A stretch of DNA of 64,000 bases from the NCBI GenBank assembly GCA_902792085.1, contig CADAYE010000022.1:1-64000 (forward strand), in the 5' to 3' direction. The notes below the pieces were generated by a model. That model did no database searches and was not told where the DNA came from. It worked only from the letters and a program-made list of their open reading frames with translations. The translations under genes were made by a program, and so were the position numbers. Source of the stretch: an uncultured bacterium. Lineage in GTDB: Bacteria > Cyanobacteriota > Vampirovibrionia > Gastranaerophilales > Gastranaerophilaceae. Below, one piece after another: positions 36,709 to 48,038 of this stretch; the first letter of the stretch is position 1; every line of letters begins with the position of its first letter.

Positions 36709-37104
36709 TTATTTTTCAAAACTGTCTCTGCAAAGGCCTTTTTGCCACCACGCACAATCTGAACAAAGTTCTTGGTGTTTTTCTTTTGTAAAATTTTTCT
36801 TTATTTTTTCTAAAATTTCAGAATATTTGTAAATTTCACCTTTTGCAATATCCAATATACCCGCAACTTTTTCATCTAACAGATTTACGGTATTTTCTAT
36901 ACATCTTGATTTTCTGCTTTGCACAATTGCAGGGCATTTTTTGCATAAATCGTCACTGCCACCGATTATTAAAATATCCGCATCAGGATTTTGAGTAAGT
37001 TCTTTTGAAATCTTGCTCCAAGAATTTGCCTGCAATTTTGAATAATTTAATCCTTTATATCCCTGTAAACACAAGAAATGATGGGGTCTTAATGATATTT
37101 TCAT
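36709..37104 (-). CDS. DUF1284 protein with cysteine cluster
   Basis: 131 residues. The N-terminus SLRPHHFLCLQGYKGLNYSK is the DUF1284 signature. Cysteines occur as DDLCKKCPAI, SRCIEN and LCSDCAWWQKGLC, suggesting an iron-sulphur or zinc site. Function in the family is unknown. It is convergent with the HAD gene (2 bases apart) and follows the acyltransferase gene on the same strand. Confidence 0.8.
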   Translation of the reverse strand: MKISLRPHHFLCLQGYKGLNYSKLQANSWSKISKELTQNPDADILIIGGSDDLCKKCPAIVQSRKSRCIENTVNLLDEKVAGILDIAKGEIYKYSEILEKIKKNFTKEKHQELCSDCAWWQKGLCRDSFEK

Positions 37105-37115
37105 AATTTTATTTT

Positions 37116-37955
37116 TTATACATCCGCAACTTCCGGCAGGTCAATACTTTTTAATCTTTGTTCTATTCGTCTGTACCATTTGAGGTGTTGCTTAAATAAA
37201 ATCTGATAATCTTCAACTTTTCCTGTTGAAATGTTATGGAATTGTTCATCACAAACTTCTGTCAGTGCATTTTCCAAAAATTTTGTATATTCATGCCTGT
37301 CAATATTTTTATCTGTCAGTTCAATACATTTGCCAAAATCCATAACAACTTCAGGTCTGTTATCTCTAAAGAAACAGTATTCGATTGCACAAGGAATTAA
37401 GTTAATTTTGTCATACTTTTTTACGGCATTTTGGGCAATATAGGCAAGACCTGTCTGAAATTCAATTGGTCTGTAGTGAGGTGGTCTGATTATACCCTGC
37501 GGGAAAATACACAACAAATTCCTCAAATCACTTAACAAATCAACAGAATATTTCAATGCCCTCATAGCCGATTGAGGAGATTTTTTGTTAACAGAATACG
37601 CACCACCGCGCCTTAAAAGCGGAAATCTGTTGAGTTCTTCAACCATCAAACGAATTTCTTTTTTACAAATTCTGTGAGCTATATTATATAAAACAATGCC
37701 ATCCCACCAATTTGAATGAGGGAAAAACAATATTGTCGGAACTTTGCTGTCACGATTCGCATAATTTTCATATCCGTTATATCTAAACGCATAAAACCTG
37801 TTTTGAAGCATATTAAAAAAGAACAAACTCGCAACAGTCAGCCAAAACTTGCTTGTTTTAGCAGGTTTAAACTTTTCCTCCTTACCCCTCAATTGCGTCG
37901 GCGGGACATCCGAATATAATTTTTCCTTCACTGTCATAGAATTATCATACCCCAA
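37116..37955 (-). CDS. Glycerolipid acyltransferase, PlsC-like
   Basis: 279 residues (a start at 37937 is also possible). The acyltransferase motifs are present: HX4D as HSNWWD near residue 80, then EELNRFPLLRRGGAYSVNK, and FPQG near residue 152 in place of the common FPEG. It should move an acyl chain to a glycerol-phosphate or related acceptor at the inner membrane. The hydrophobic stretch KFWLTVASLFFFNML near residue 36 would anchor it. The exact acceptor is not determinable. Confidence 0.8.
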   Translation of the reverse strand: MGYDNSMTVKEKLYSDVPPTQLRGKEEKFKPAKTSKFWLTVASLFFFNMLQNRFYAFRYNGYENYANRDSKVPTILFFPHSNWWDGIVLYNIAHRICKKEIRLMVEELNRFPLLRRGGAYSVNKKSPQSAMRALKYSVDLLSDLRNLLCIFPQGIIRPPHYRPIEFQTGLAYIAQNAVKKYDKINLIPCAIEYCFFRDNRPEVVMDFGKCIELTDKNIDRHEYTKFLENALTEVCDEQFHNISTGKVEDYQILFKQHLKWYRRIEQRLKSIDLPEVADV

Positions 37956-37988
37956 TTCAAAATAAAATAAAAGACTTTATAAAGAAAT

Positions 37989-38468
37989 TTAACCTTTATT
38001 TTCCAAAAGGACAATCGCATTTGCTTCGATAGCCAACTTTTGACCCACAGCATCAAGATTTTCCTTTGTTTTTGCCTTAACAGAAATATCATTTGGTTTA
38101 ATTTCCAAAATTTGCGCCAAAGCTGATTTCATTTTCGGAATATAGGGCATCATTTTGGGCTCTTGTGCAATAATATTACTGTCGATATTTACTATCGAAA
38201 AACCCTTATCTTTAACTATTTTAAAAACTTTTTTCAATAATATTGTACTATCTGCATCTTTATAACTTGCATCAGTGTCGGGAAAAAGTGTACCAATATC
38301 ATCTAATGCTAATGCCCCAAGCATTGCATCAATGATTGCATGAATTAACACATCAGCATCCGAATGACCAAGCAAACCCTTTTCATGCGTAATTTTTACT
38401 CCGCCAATTATTAAATCTCTGCCCTGTATTAATTTGTGAATATCGTAACCTATGCCGATTCTTTGCAT
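37989..38468 (-). CDS. ispF: 2-C-methyl-D-erythritol 2,4-cyclodiphosphate synthase
   Basis: 159 residues, the usual family length. Zinc ligands are seen in IGYDIHKL (Asp and His) and HSDADVLIHAI (His). Also conserved are DDIGTLFPDTD, IDSNIIAQEPKM and the C-terminal VKAKTKENLDAVGQ. It catalyses the ring-closing step of the MEP isoprenoid pathway as a trimer. The neighbours ispF, PlsC-like and DUF1284 face the same way but are separated by short gaps. Confidence 0.96.
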   Translation of the reverse strand: MQRIGIGYDIHKLIQGRDLIIGGVKITHEKGLLGHSDADVLIHAIIDAMLGALALDDIGTLFPDTDASYKDADSTILLKKVFKIVKDKGFSIVNIDSNIIAQEPKMMPYIPKMKSALAQILEIKPNDISVKAKTKENLDAVGQKLAIEANAIVLLENKG

Positions 38469-38785
38469 AATAAAACCCCAATAATATTATGATACCATAC
38501 TTTATAATATATGTAAAATTTTAATCAGCTCAACAGCATTAAGCGCAGGACAAAAAGCATCTGCACAAATTACACCGCATTTAATAACGAATACCCGTAA
38601 TATAAACAAATTTATTCCGTCAAATGTTAAACTTAAAAAACATTTGATATATTACAAAACTTATGACTTATTCGGCTGATAATTAGGTAATTATATACTA
38701 TTTTACAGTAGCATGTCATTGCGATACAAAGCGAACAGGCGAAATAATAATGAGCCTTATGAGCCTGTATGTGTCGGCGAAGCCG
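38469..38785. repeat. Gene-free 317-bp spacer ending in a dispersed repeat
   Basis: The left 230 bases are AT-rich with nothing recognisable. From about 38715 to 38822 runs an element starting GTCATTGCGATACAAAGCG. It contains CTGTATGTGTCGGCGAAGCC and ends GGCAATCCAGCCG; it enters the end of the tgt coding region. Confidence 0.6.
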
Positions 38786-40310
<1,525 letters not shown>

Positions 40311-40551
40311 AGTTTAATTTTATATACTTGACAATATAAAAACAATAATTTAAAATAGTTTTATATAGTTTGTAGATTATATATATTATAAATATAATAT
40401 ATTTCCCTTCCCTAAATAGGGAAGGGGTAGGGATGGGTGTCAGTCAGATTAAAAAATAAAATACTAAAACCCCTCCTAACCTCCCCTAATAAGGGGAGGA
40501 AAATATGCAAAATTAGCAGGTCAGACAATTGCCTGACACATATAAAGCAGA
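40311..40551. repeat. Spacer with three hairpin repeats
   Basis: TTCCCTTCCCTAAATAGGG with AAGGGGTAGGGATGGGTGTC (40404-40441); CCCCTCCTAACCTCCCC with AAGGGGAGG (40470-40500); and GTCAGACAATTGCCTGAC at 40520-40537, a variant of the 54800 palindrome. Confidence 0.7.
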
Positions 40552-40584
40552 TTGACATTACCACACAAACAAAAAGAAAAAATC

Positions 40585-40794
40585 ATGAAAAACTATGCAA
40601 AAAATCTTGCAAATAATATCAAAAAATTGAGAAAAATAAATAATCTGACCATAGAAGAACTCTCACAAAAAACAGGAATAAACACATGCTTTTTGATTAA
40701 AATTGAGCAGGCAAAAGCAAAGAGAATATTTATTTCTCATATAGATACTTTTTGCAAATGTTTCCATGTCGGAATAAATGAGTTATTTGAATAA
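40585..40794 (+). CDS. Small XRE-family HTH regulator
   Basis: 69 residues from the ATG at 40585 (MKNYAKNLANNIKKL). It is an HTH_3 domain with IKKLRKINNLTIEELSQKTG and INTCFLIKIEQAKAKRIFIS. It stops at the base before the secA stop codon, and the two genes are convergent. There is no strong ribosome site. The partner or target is unknown. Confidence 0.7.
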   Translation: MKNYAKNLANNIKKLRKINNLTIEELSQKTGINTCFLIKIEQAKAKRIFISHIDTFCKCFHVGINELFE

Positions 40795-43443
40795 TTACAC
40801 CATCATATCAGGGTCGATATCGTCAGGATTTACGACCTGAACTCCGAAACGGGTTCTAAACAGATATTGTACCGTTTCTGATTGAATTTCAAACATCATT
40901 TTGTTAAACAAATCAAAACATTCTTTTTTGTACTCAATAAGCGGATCTTTTTGACCGTAAGCACGAAGTCCGATACTATCCTGTAACATTCTTACATTTG
41001 TAAGGTGGTCTATCCATTTTGCATCAACAACTTTTAAAAGAACATCTTTTTCCATTTGTCTTACGACATTATCATCACTGAAAGGTTCTTGCGGTGGAGT
41101 ATCCGAATTGTATTCCGCAATAATTTTGTTATAAAACTCTATAATCTCAACTTCGTGGTCTTTATATGCCTGAATAACAAAATCTTTGACCTTTTCATAC
41201 ATCGGAGCATAACGCATATTTTGAATATCTTTTACTTCAATAAGTTTAGATAGCGGAGGAACAATAGAATGGAGTTCTTTGACCATTTTTTCAAGTTCTT
41301 CATAATTGTATTCTTCAACTTTCATTTCAGGCGAAATATAACTGCCTAAAATTCTGTCAACTTCCTGCTCTATCATATAAAGTATATCCGAATAAAGCCC
41401 TCTGCCTGAAAGAACTTTTCTTCTCTGATGATAGAATTTTTCACGTTGAATATTTATGACATCATCATAATCAAGAACTTGTTTTCTTATATCAAAGTGG
41501 AAAGTTTCAACTCGTTTTTGTGCGGATTTAATTCTTTTTGTAATCATCGGATGGTCAATAGCGGTATTTTCCGGAAGATTAAGCATATTCATAAGATTTT
41601 TTATTGCTTCTCCACCAAAAATTCTCATCAAATTATCTTCCAATGACAAGAAAAATCTCGTAGAACCTGGGTCACCCTGACGAGCAGCACGACCTCTCAA
41701 CTGATTATCAATACGGCGGGATTCATGGCGTTCTGTACCTATAACATGCAAACCGCCCGCTTCAACTACTTGTTTATGTTCTTCTTCTGTAATTTTTCTT
41801 GCTTCTTCAAGTGCCTGATTTTTAAGATTTTCATAATCAGGATTTGACTCATCAATGCCCTGTTCATCAAGATTTGATTTTGCAAGATATTCTGCGTTAC
41901 CACCTAACAAGATATCAGTACCGCGACCTGCCATATTTGTTGCAATAGTTACCGCACCCAATCTGCCTGCCTGAGCAATAATATATGCTTCTTTTTCATG
42001 GTGTTTTGCGTTCAAAACATTGTGTTTAATTCCTCTTTGTTTTAATAAAGCAGATAAATATTCGGATTTTTCAATACTGACAGTACCGACCAAAACAGGG
42101 CGTCCGAGTTTGTGCTGTTTAATAATGTCGTCAATTACCGCCAAATATTTCTGAACCTCTGTTTTATAAATAACATCAGGGTGGTCAATTCTTATATCCG
42201 GTTTGTTCGTAGGGATAGCAGTAACTTCAAGATTATAAATCTTGCCAAATTCGGCTTCTTCAGTCATAGCAGTACCCGTCATACCGGATAATTTCGGATA
42301 AAGTCTGAACAGATTTTGGAAAGTAATACTTGCAAGAGTTTGAGTTTCGTCCTGAATTTCAACCCCTTCTTTTGCCTCAATTGCCTGATGCAAGCCGTCA
42401 GACCAGCGGCGACCTTCCATTATACGACCTGTAAACTCATCAACAATCATAACCTCGCCGTCTTTTACAACATAATCGGTATCTTTTTCAAAAAGTTCTT
42501 TCGCTTTTAATGCCTGCAAAAGATGATGCGCAAGATTTGTTTTAATATCAAACAAATCTTTGACCCCGATAAGTTCCTGCGCTCTGTCAATACCGTCTTC
42601 TGTCAAAATAACATTTTTATTTTTTTCATCAACTGTATAATCTTTTTCTTTTTCAAGTTGAGGAGCAATTTTTGCCATTGTTCTGTATGTATCTTCAGAC
42701 TGACTAAGACGACCGCTGATAATTAAAGGTGTTCTTGCTTCATCAATCAAAATGGAATCAACTTCGTCTATAATGGCATAATTAAATGGTCTTTGAACAA
42801 GCATAGCCTCTGAAGATGCCATGTTATCTCTTAAATAATCAAAACCGAATTCGTTATTTGTACCGTAAGTAATATCGCATCTGTAAGCATCATATTTAAG
42901 CTCAAAATCTCTTGCACCTTCGCCGTTAGACAAAATACAACCGACTGTCAATCCCAAAAATTCATAGATTTTGCCCATCCATTCGCTATCACGCTTTGCA
43001 AGATAATCGTTCACTGTAATAACATGAACACCTTTGCCTGTCAGGGCATTTAAGTAAGCAGGAAGAGTTGCAACAAGAGTTTTACCTTCACCGGTTCTCA
43101 TTTCTGCTATGTGTCCGTTGTGCAAAAAATATCCGCCTATCAACTGAACATCAAAATGACGCATGTTTAAAACTCTTTTACCTGCTTCACGAACAGTCGC
43201 AAATGCTTCCGGCAAAAGTTTATCCAATGCTTCTTTTTCAAGTTTTAAATCCTCTTTAAAATTATTTGAACGAGGGCGTTTTTCAAGTATTTCTTTAAAT
43301 TCGTCTGTTTTTGCTCTCAACTGTTCATCAGTCATAGCCGCAAATTCAGGTTCTAACGCATTTATATGATCAACAATGCCCATCATGGCTTTGATTTTCT
43401 TTTCATTCGGGTCGCCCAATATTTTCAGTAACCACTTCATCAT
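40795..43443 (-). CDS. secA: Preprotein translocase ATPase SecA
   Basis: About 882 residues, start at 43443 or 43440 behind GAGGAGAGG. It drives protein export through SecYEG. Walker A is MRTGEGKTLVA near 95. DEAD-type Walker B is IIDEVDSILIDEA near 210. It also has GTVSIEKSEYLSALLKQRGI, MAGRGTDILLGGNAEYL and GLHVIGTERHESRRIDNQLR (helicase motif VI region). The protein ends NPDDIDPDMMV and lacks the C-terminal zinc-binding tail, as in many lineages without SecB. Confidence 0.97.
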   Translation of the reverse strand: MMKWLLKILGDPNEKKIKAMMGIVDHINALEPEFAAMTDEQLRAKTDEFKEILEKRPRSNNFKEDLKLEKEALDKLLPEAFATVREAGKRVLNMRHFDVQLIGGYFLHNGHIAEMRTGEGKTLVATLPAYLNALTGKGVHVITVNDYLAKRDSEWMGKIYEFLGLTVGCILSNGEGARDFELKYDAYRCDITYGTNNEFGFDYLRDNMASSEAMLVQRPFNYAIIDEVDSILIDEARTPLIISGRLSQSEDTYRTMAKIAPQLEKEKDYTVDEKNKNVILTEDGIDRAQELIGVKDLFDIKTNLAHHLLQALKAKELFEKDTDYVVKDGEVMIVDEFTGRIMEGRRWSDGLHQAIEAKEGVEIQDETQTLASITFQNLFRLYPKLSGMTGTAMTEEAEFGKIYNLEVTAIPTNKPDIRIDHPDVIYKTEVQKYLAVIDDIIKQHKLGRPVLVGTVSIEKSEYLSALLKQRGIKHNVLNAKHHEKEAYIIAQAGRLGAVTIATNMAGRGTDILLGGNAEYLAKSNLDEQGIDESNPDYENLKNQALEEARKITEEEHKQVVEAGGLHVIGTERHESRRIDNQLRGRAARQGDPGSTRFFLSLEDNLMRIFGGEAIKNLMNMLNLPENTAIDHPMITKRIKSAQKRVETFHFDIRKQVLDYDDVINIQREKFYHQRRKVLSGRGLYSDILYMIEQEVDRILGSYISPEMKVEEYNYEELEKMVKELHSIVPPLSKLIEVKDIQNMRYAPMYEKVKDFVIQAYKDHEVEIIEFYNKIIAEYNSDTPPQEPFSDDNVVRQMEKDVLLKVVDAKWIDHLTNVRMLQDSIGLRAYGQKDPLIEYKKECFDLFNKMMFEIQSETVQYLFRTRFGVQVVNPDDIDPDMMV

Positions 43444-43585
43444 AACTAAGATACCTCTCCTCAAGTTGATATATATTTTAAGTTTAACATAAACATAAAA
43501 AATAAGTCGATAGGTATATTAGTCTATAAGTTCTTTACAGAATATATAACCAAAATGAACTTATCCGCCTGTTAACTTATATACC

Positions 43586-43618
43586 TTAAAAAGACCCGTA
43601 CCGAACCGGTACGAGCCT
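43586..43618 (-). terminator. Terminator of the winged-helix gene
   Basis: On the minus strand GCTCGTACCG, loop GTT, CGGTACGGGT and then TCTTTTT, about 50 bases after the stop at 43668. Confidence 0.8.
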
Positions 43619-43667
43619 CTTAATTTGTATATTGATATATATTTCAAATAGTGGTGAATCTGATTGA

Positions 43668-43892
43668 TTATCTTAAACTAACTTTTACAGCAGGTCCTTT
43701 TTGTTGAATTTCAACTTTGTTTTCTCTTGCTAACCAGCCCAAACCTAAATCTGCAAAATTGCCTTTGAGGTCTAAATCTTTTTTCATTTTTGAGAAAGAT
43801 ACAGTTCCGTTTGTGTGCAGGTATTCATAAATCTCTCCTGCGCTAAATCCGATTTGTTCTTCCAATGTCAAATTAACTTTTTTTGTTGCCAT
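43668..43892 (-). CDS. Small winged-helix protein (DUF2582/PF10771 type)
   Basis: 74 residues from the ATG at 43892, with GGAAGGAG upstream. LEEQIGFSAGEIYEYLHTNG, then FSKMKKDL, then LGLGWLARENKVEI is the winged-helix pattern of this small family. It is thought to bind DNA, but no target is known. It has its own terminator and is separate from secA. Confidence 0.8.
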   Translation of the reverse strand: MATKKVNLTLEEQIGFSAGEIYEYLHTNGTVSFSKMKKDLDLKGNFADLGLGWLARENKVEIQQKGPAVKVSLR

Positions 43893-44051
43893 AATCTTGT
43901 TTCTCCTTCCATTGAACAAAAATAATTGTATCCGTAACACTTTTTCGATAATACAATAGTATTACATTTTCAAATTTGAAACATCATATCAAGGATGTAC
44001 ATTTCTGACGTATTTTCATGCTAATATACATCATAAGGAGTATTGCTCTAT

Positions 44052-47000
44052 ATGTTTATTGAGGGAAGTTTAGTATCTGATAAAACAGATATTCTCATTG
44101 ACAAATATGCACAACTTTTAAATGATGGAGTTAGTGCTTCAGAAATTCTTGTACTTGTTCAAAATTCAACTCTAAAAAACGAATTTACAAAAAAAGTTCT
44201 TGAAAAATTAGATATTGACTGCATAGAAAAATTGCAGATACATTCTTTTTATTCACTTGTATATAATACTGTGAGCGATAATTGGGCTTTTTTAGAAGAC
44301 CGTAATGTTTTTGATAATCCGGTAATTTTACCAAACTTATCGGGGTTAGAAATTTCGCAGTTTATATTAAAAGACATATTAAAAGAAGTACAGTTTAAGG
44401 GTTACAATTCAAGAATGTCTTTAATTCAGCAGATTTTCAGACGATATTCCCTTATTATACAAAATAATTTGTCACAAAGTGAAATTGATGAACGCGCAAA
44501 GATCTTAAAAGAGGGTTTTAGTGATGACGCTTCGCTTGCAATAAAAAAACTTTTACGAAAAACTCTTGAACTGCGTGGTTTTGACTATTTAAGACAATGT
44601 CTTTTATTCAATTTTATCTATAAAAATACCTCTTATTTTAAGGATATAAAATATTTGTTTATAGATGATGCAGATGAGTGTACCCCGATTTGTATTGATT
44701 TTGTGGAATATTTATCTATGCAATTAACGGAATATTTTATTGCAATAGACCCTTTGGGTTCAAGCAGATGCGGATATTTAAGTGCGGATAAAAATAATTA
44801 TGAAAGACTGAAGAGAATATTCTCAAATGATTTACCCTCTATCGCCTGCGGCGACTTCCCCCTAAAAGGGGGCAGAAATGCTTGCGATAACCTTTGCCCC
44901 CTGCAAGGGGAAAATGCCCTGCAAGGGCAAAGGGGGTATGCAGCAGACAAACTCTTTGCAAATGTTAAAGACGGAGAATTTAATAAACTCGAAAATTTCT
45001 CTTACATATCATTTTCAAAGCGTTCGCAAATGGCACAAAGTGTTATAGATAAAATAAACGAACTTATTAAAAACGGCACAAAAGCCTGTGAAATATCAAT
45101 TATTAGTCCGGTAATAGATGACATGCTCAAATTTACCCTCAAAAACAATTTAAAAACGACTAATCCGGTATTTTTAACAGGAAGCGAAAAACTTATCCAA
45201 AACAGGCTTGTACTTGGAACAATAACAGTTCTGAAACTCAATACCGAACTGAAAAATACCCTTTCGGAATTTGATATTCGGGTAATTTTATCGGAATTTT
45301 TAAAAATCCCTGTCAAATACTGCCAAAAAATTCTTTACCAGTTTGAAAAGACAAAAGAACTTATTTCTTATGAATTTGAGGATAGTGAATACACTCAAAA
45401 ATATTCTGACTTTATAAAACTTATTCAGACACTTTCTGTTTCAGACAAAAAAATTTCGGAACAAATAATTAATATATATAATGAATTATTTACTTTTGAA
45501 AAATTTAACAAAAACGAAATAAATAAATTCAACTTTTTTATTAAACAAATCAGAGATTTTGAGGATATTTTCGGAACAGAATTTAACAGACGAAAAACAG
45601 ATATCATTTTACAGATTGAAAATTCGGTTATTTCAGAGAATCCTTATTCTGTACTTGAAATCGAGCAAAATGACCTTATAATTTCTACCCCTCAAAAAAT
45701 TATTGACAACCATATCCGAACAAAATATCAATTTTGGCTTGATATTTCAAATAGTGAATGGATAAAATCCGATACAGGACCGTTATACAATGCGTGGGTA
45801 TTCCAAAAAGACTGGGACAAAGACACATACACCATTGACGATAATATAAAACTTTCGGCAGACAAAAACGCAAGAGTTTTGCGAAAACTGAGCCTTTGCG
45901 CATCAGAACACATTTTCTGTTATTCAAGTCTTTTTGATTCCAACGGGGTTGAAAACTATGGAGGAATAGAAGAATATATTATAACTTCCAATAATGGAAA
46001 GTCTGAAGATACCACCGAACAAGGTTTTAAAATCACCCCCAGAGCCGACCAAAAGCCTGTTCTTGACTATGAAAAAGGATATATGGGAATATCCGCAGTG
46101 CCTGGAGCGGGTAAAACAACTATTTTGCTTGCACTAATTATAAAACTTTTGGAAATTGGGATAAACCCTGAAAATATTTTTGTTTTGACCTATATGGATT
46201 CGGCTGCGAGAAACTTCAGAGAACGAATAAAAAATGTACGCAAAAACTCGTCTAAATTACCAAATATCAGCACAATTCATGGTCTTGCCCTGCGTATTTT
46301 GAAAGAAAACGGCAACTATGAAAAACTTGGTCTGAACGCTGATTTTGAAATTTGCGACGATTCCCAAAGAGGCAGAATTTTGAGAGAAATTTCCCAAAAA
46401 CTCGGTATTGAACAGAAAACGGCAGAAGAATTTGACAGAGCAGTATCAACTTTCAAAATGAACGGCGGAATTTTACCCAAAAACATAACCGATAAAAAAC
46501 TCCAAAAATTTGCAACTTTTTATAAATTTTATATTGAAAACCTGAAAGAGTTTAACCTGATAGATTATGATGATATGCTGACAGGTTCGGTTAAGTTGTT
46601 GGAAGAAAACCCCGATATACATGCGTATTATCAGAATATTTGTCAATATCTGATTGAAGATGAGGCGCAGGATTCTTCACTCATTCAGCAAAAATTAATC
46701 ACCCTTTTAGGGGGGAAATACAAAAACATAATCAGATGCGGAGATGTAAACCAATCAATTACCGCAACCTTCTCAAATGCTGATGTAGAGGGATTCAGAA
46801 AGTTTATTACCGAAAATTATAATGTAAGCATGAATTGTTCCCAAAGATGCACAAAAGATGTCTGGGAACTTGCAAACAGACTTGTAACAATATCTTTGGC
46901 TGATGAAACGACAAAAAATGCTTTCTTTAAAATGTTTATGCAACCTGTTGAAGGCAAAAATCCCGTTGAAAAAAATGCTGTAATTTCAGAAATTTTTGAT

Positions 47001-48038
47001 ACTTCACAAGAAGAAAAAAGCCATGTCTTAAAGATTATCAGAGAAGCTTTATCAAAACATCCCGATTATACTGTCGGAATACTTTTGAGAAACAATTATC
47101 AGGTTGAAGCATGGCAGAATTTGATTGAAAACGCAGGGTTTAAAGTCATTACACGAAATCAATGTCTTGCACAGAAATCTGTTTTCAGAGCAATTTTTGC
47201 CGTTATGAAAATTGTTCTTCACCCTTTTGATAACAATATTTTGGGGCAAAATTACGATATTCTGTCAGAAACAGGCAGATACAAATACGGACTCGGCGAA
47301 GAAATTAAAAAGTATGAAAATCCTTTTATACAGTTAAATTGTGACAATTTGAACAACCAAAGTTTAGAACAGTTTTACTGGGATGTAAACTATTGGGTTT
47401 CACTTTGCGCCTTACCGCCAAATGAACTTGTCGTAAAAGTTGCACAGGATTTGGGAATTATGAAATCAGAAATTGACAAATCAAATATTCACCTGATTTC
47501 AACACTTATAAAACGAATTTGTATAAAAAACAATTCACTTTCTTATGCAGTTGAAAGGCTTTCAGAACTGTCAAAACGCCCGAATTTGAGCGGGTTTAAG
47601 TTCTTTAGCGAAGAAGATGAAGACGATAAAAAATCCCTGCAGGGCAAAGTTCAGATTATGACTATGCACAAATCTAAAGGGGACGAGTTTAATCTTGTTT
47701 TCATGCCGGAAATGAGTGAAAAAAATCTTCCGCTCTCCATTGACTCTATAAACCTTAAAAATGCAGATTTTATTGAACAAATCAGATGTTTAAATCCCAA
47801 TTACAAGAAAAAATCTGATTTTGAATTAAAAAAAGAAATTTTGGAAGAAAATTTAAGACTGCTGTATGTCGCAATAACAAGAGCAAAAAATCGTCTTTAT
47901 ATCTCTACAAGCACTAAAGAACAAACCCGTTACGGCAAAACAAAAAGTTCCGAACCGAGCATGATTTTTGATGAATTACTCACAGATTCCTCCCCTTGTG
48001 AGGGGAGGTCAGGAGGGGTGACAATTTATGAACACTAA
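44052..48038 (+). CDS. Large UvrD/AddA-like helicase with AddB-like N-terminal half
   Basis: About 1328 residues from the ATG at 44052 (AAGGAG 11 bases upstream; a TTG at 44043 is too close). The first half looks like a degenerate helicase of the AddB/RecC type (VSASEILVLVQNSTLKN, DIKYLFIDDADECTP) without a working Walker A. The second half is an active UvrD core: Walker A SAVPGAGKTT near 683, DEAQDSS, SQRCTKDVWELANRL, MTMHKSKGDEFNLVFMPEM and LLYVAITRAKNRLYIS. It overlaps the downstream nuclease gene by 11 bases, forming a helicase-nuclease pair for double-strand-break repair or DNA degradation. Dispersed repeats are inserted in frame near residues 262-302 and at the end. Confidence 0.85.
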   Translation: MFIEGSLVSDKTDILIDKYAQLLNDGVSASEILVLVQNSTLKNEFTKKVLEKLDIDCIEKLQIHSFYSLVYNTVSDNWAFLEDRNVFDNPVILPNLSGLEISQFILKDILKEVQFKGYNSRMSLIQQIFRRYSLIIQNNLSQSEIDERAKILKEGFSDDASLAIKKLLRKTLELRGFDYLRQCLLFNFIYKNTSYFKDIKYLFIDDADECTPICIDFVEYLSMQLTEYFIAIDPLGSSRCGYLSADKNNYERLKRIFSNDLPSIACGDFPLKGGRNACDNLCPLQGENALQGQRGYAADKLFANVKDGEFNKLENFSYISFSKRSQMAQSVIDKINELIKNGTKACEISIISPVIDDMLKFTLKNNLKTTNPVFLTGSEKLIQNRLVLGTITVLKLNTELKNTLSEFDIRVILSEFLKIPVKYCQKILYQFEKTKELISYEFEDSEYTQKYSDFIKLIQTLSVSDKKISEQIINIYNELFTFEKFNKNEINKFNFFIKQIRDFEDIFGTEFNRRKTDIILQIENSVISENPYSVLEIEQNDLIISTPQKIIDNHIRTKYQFWLDISNSEWIKSDTGPLYNAWVFQKDWDKDTYTIDDNIKLSADKNARVLRKLSLCASEHIFCYSSLFDSNGVENYGGIEEYIITSNNGKSEDTTEQGFKITPRADQKPVLDYEKGYMGISAVPGAGKTTILLALIIKLLEIGINPENIFVLTYMDSAARNFRERIKNVRKNSSKLPNISTIHGLALRILKENGNYEKLGLNADFEICDDSQRGRILREISQKLGIEQKTAEEFDRAVSTFKMNGGILPKNITDKKLQKFATFYKFYIENLKEFNLIDYDDMLTGSVKLLEENPDIHAYYQNICQYLIEDEAQDSSLIQQKLITLLGGKYKNIIRCGDVNQSITATFSNADVEGFRKFITENYNVSMNCSQRCTKDVWELANRLVTISLADETTKNAFFKMFMQPVEGKNPVEKNAVISEIFDTSQEEKSHVLKIIREALSKHPDYTVGILLRNNYQVEAWQNLIENAGFKVITRNQCLAQKSVFRAIFAVMKIVLHPFDNNILGQNYDILSETGRYKYGLGEEIKKYENPFIQLNCDNLNNQSLEQFYWDVNYWVSLCALPPNELVVKVAQDLGIMKSEIDKSNIHLISTLIKRICIKNNSLSYAVERLSELSKRPNLSGFKFFSEEDEDDKKSLQGKVQIMTMHKSKGDEFNLVFMPEMSEKNLPLSIDSINLKNADFIEQIRCLNPNYKKKSDFELKKEILEENLRLLYVAITRAKNRLYISTSTKEQTRYGKTKSSEPSMIFDELLTDSSPCEGRSGGVTIYEH
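44833..44945. repeat. Dispersed repeats inside the helicase gene
   Basis: ATCGCCTGCGGCGACTTCCC with CCTAAAAGGGGGC, then TTTGCCCCCTGCAAGGGG and CCCTGCAAGGGCAAAGGGGG: GC-rich hairpins in an AT-rich gene. They translate as IACGDFPLKGGRNACDN and PLQGENALQGQRG between two otherwise normal stretches. Confidence 0.85.

Noticed and set aside
40795-43464. Plus-strand frames of 60-72 residues across secA, and similar ones across the helicase, ispF and other genes
   Set aside because: They lie antisense to clear conserved genes, lack ribosome sites and have no recognisable motifs.
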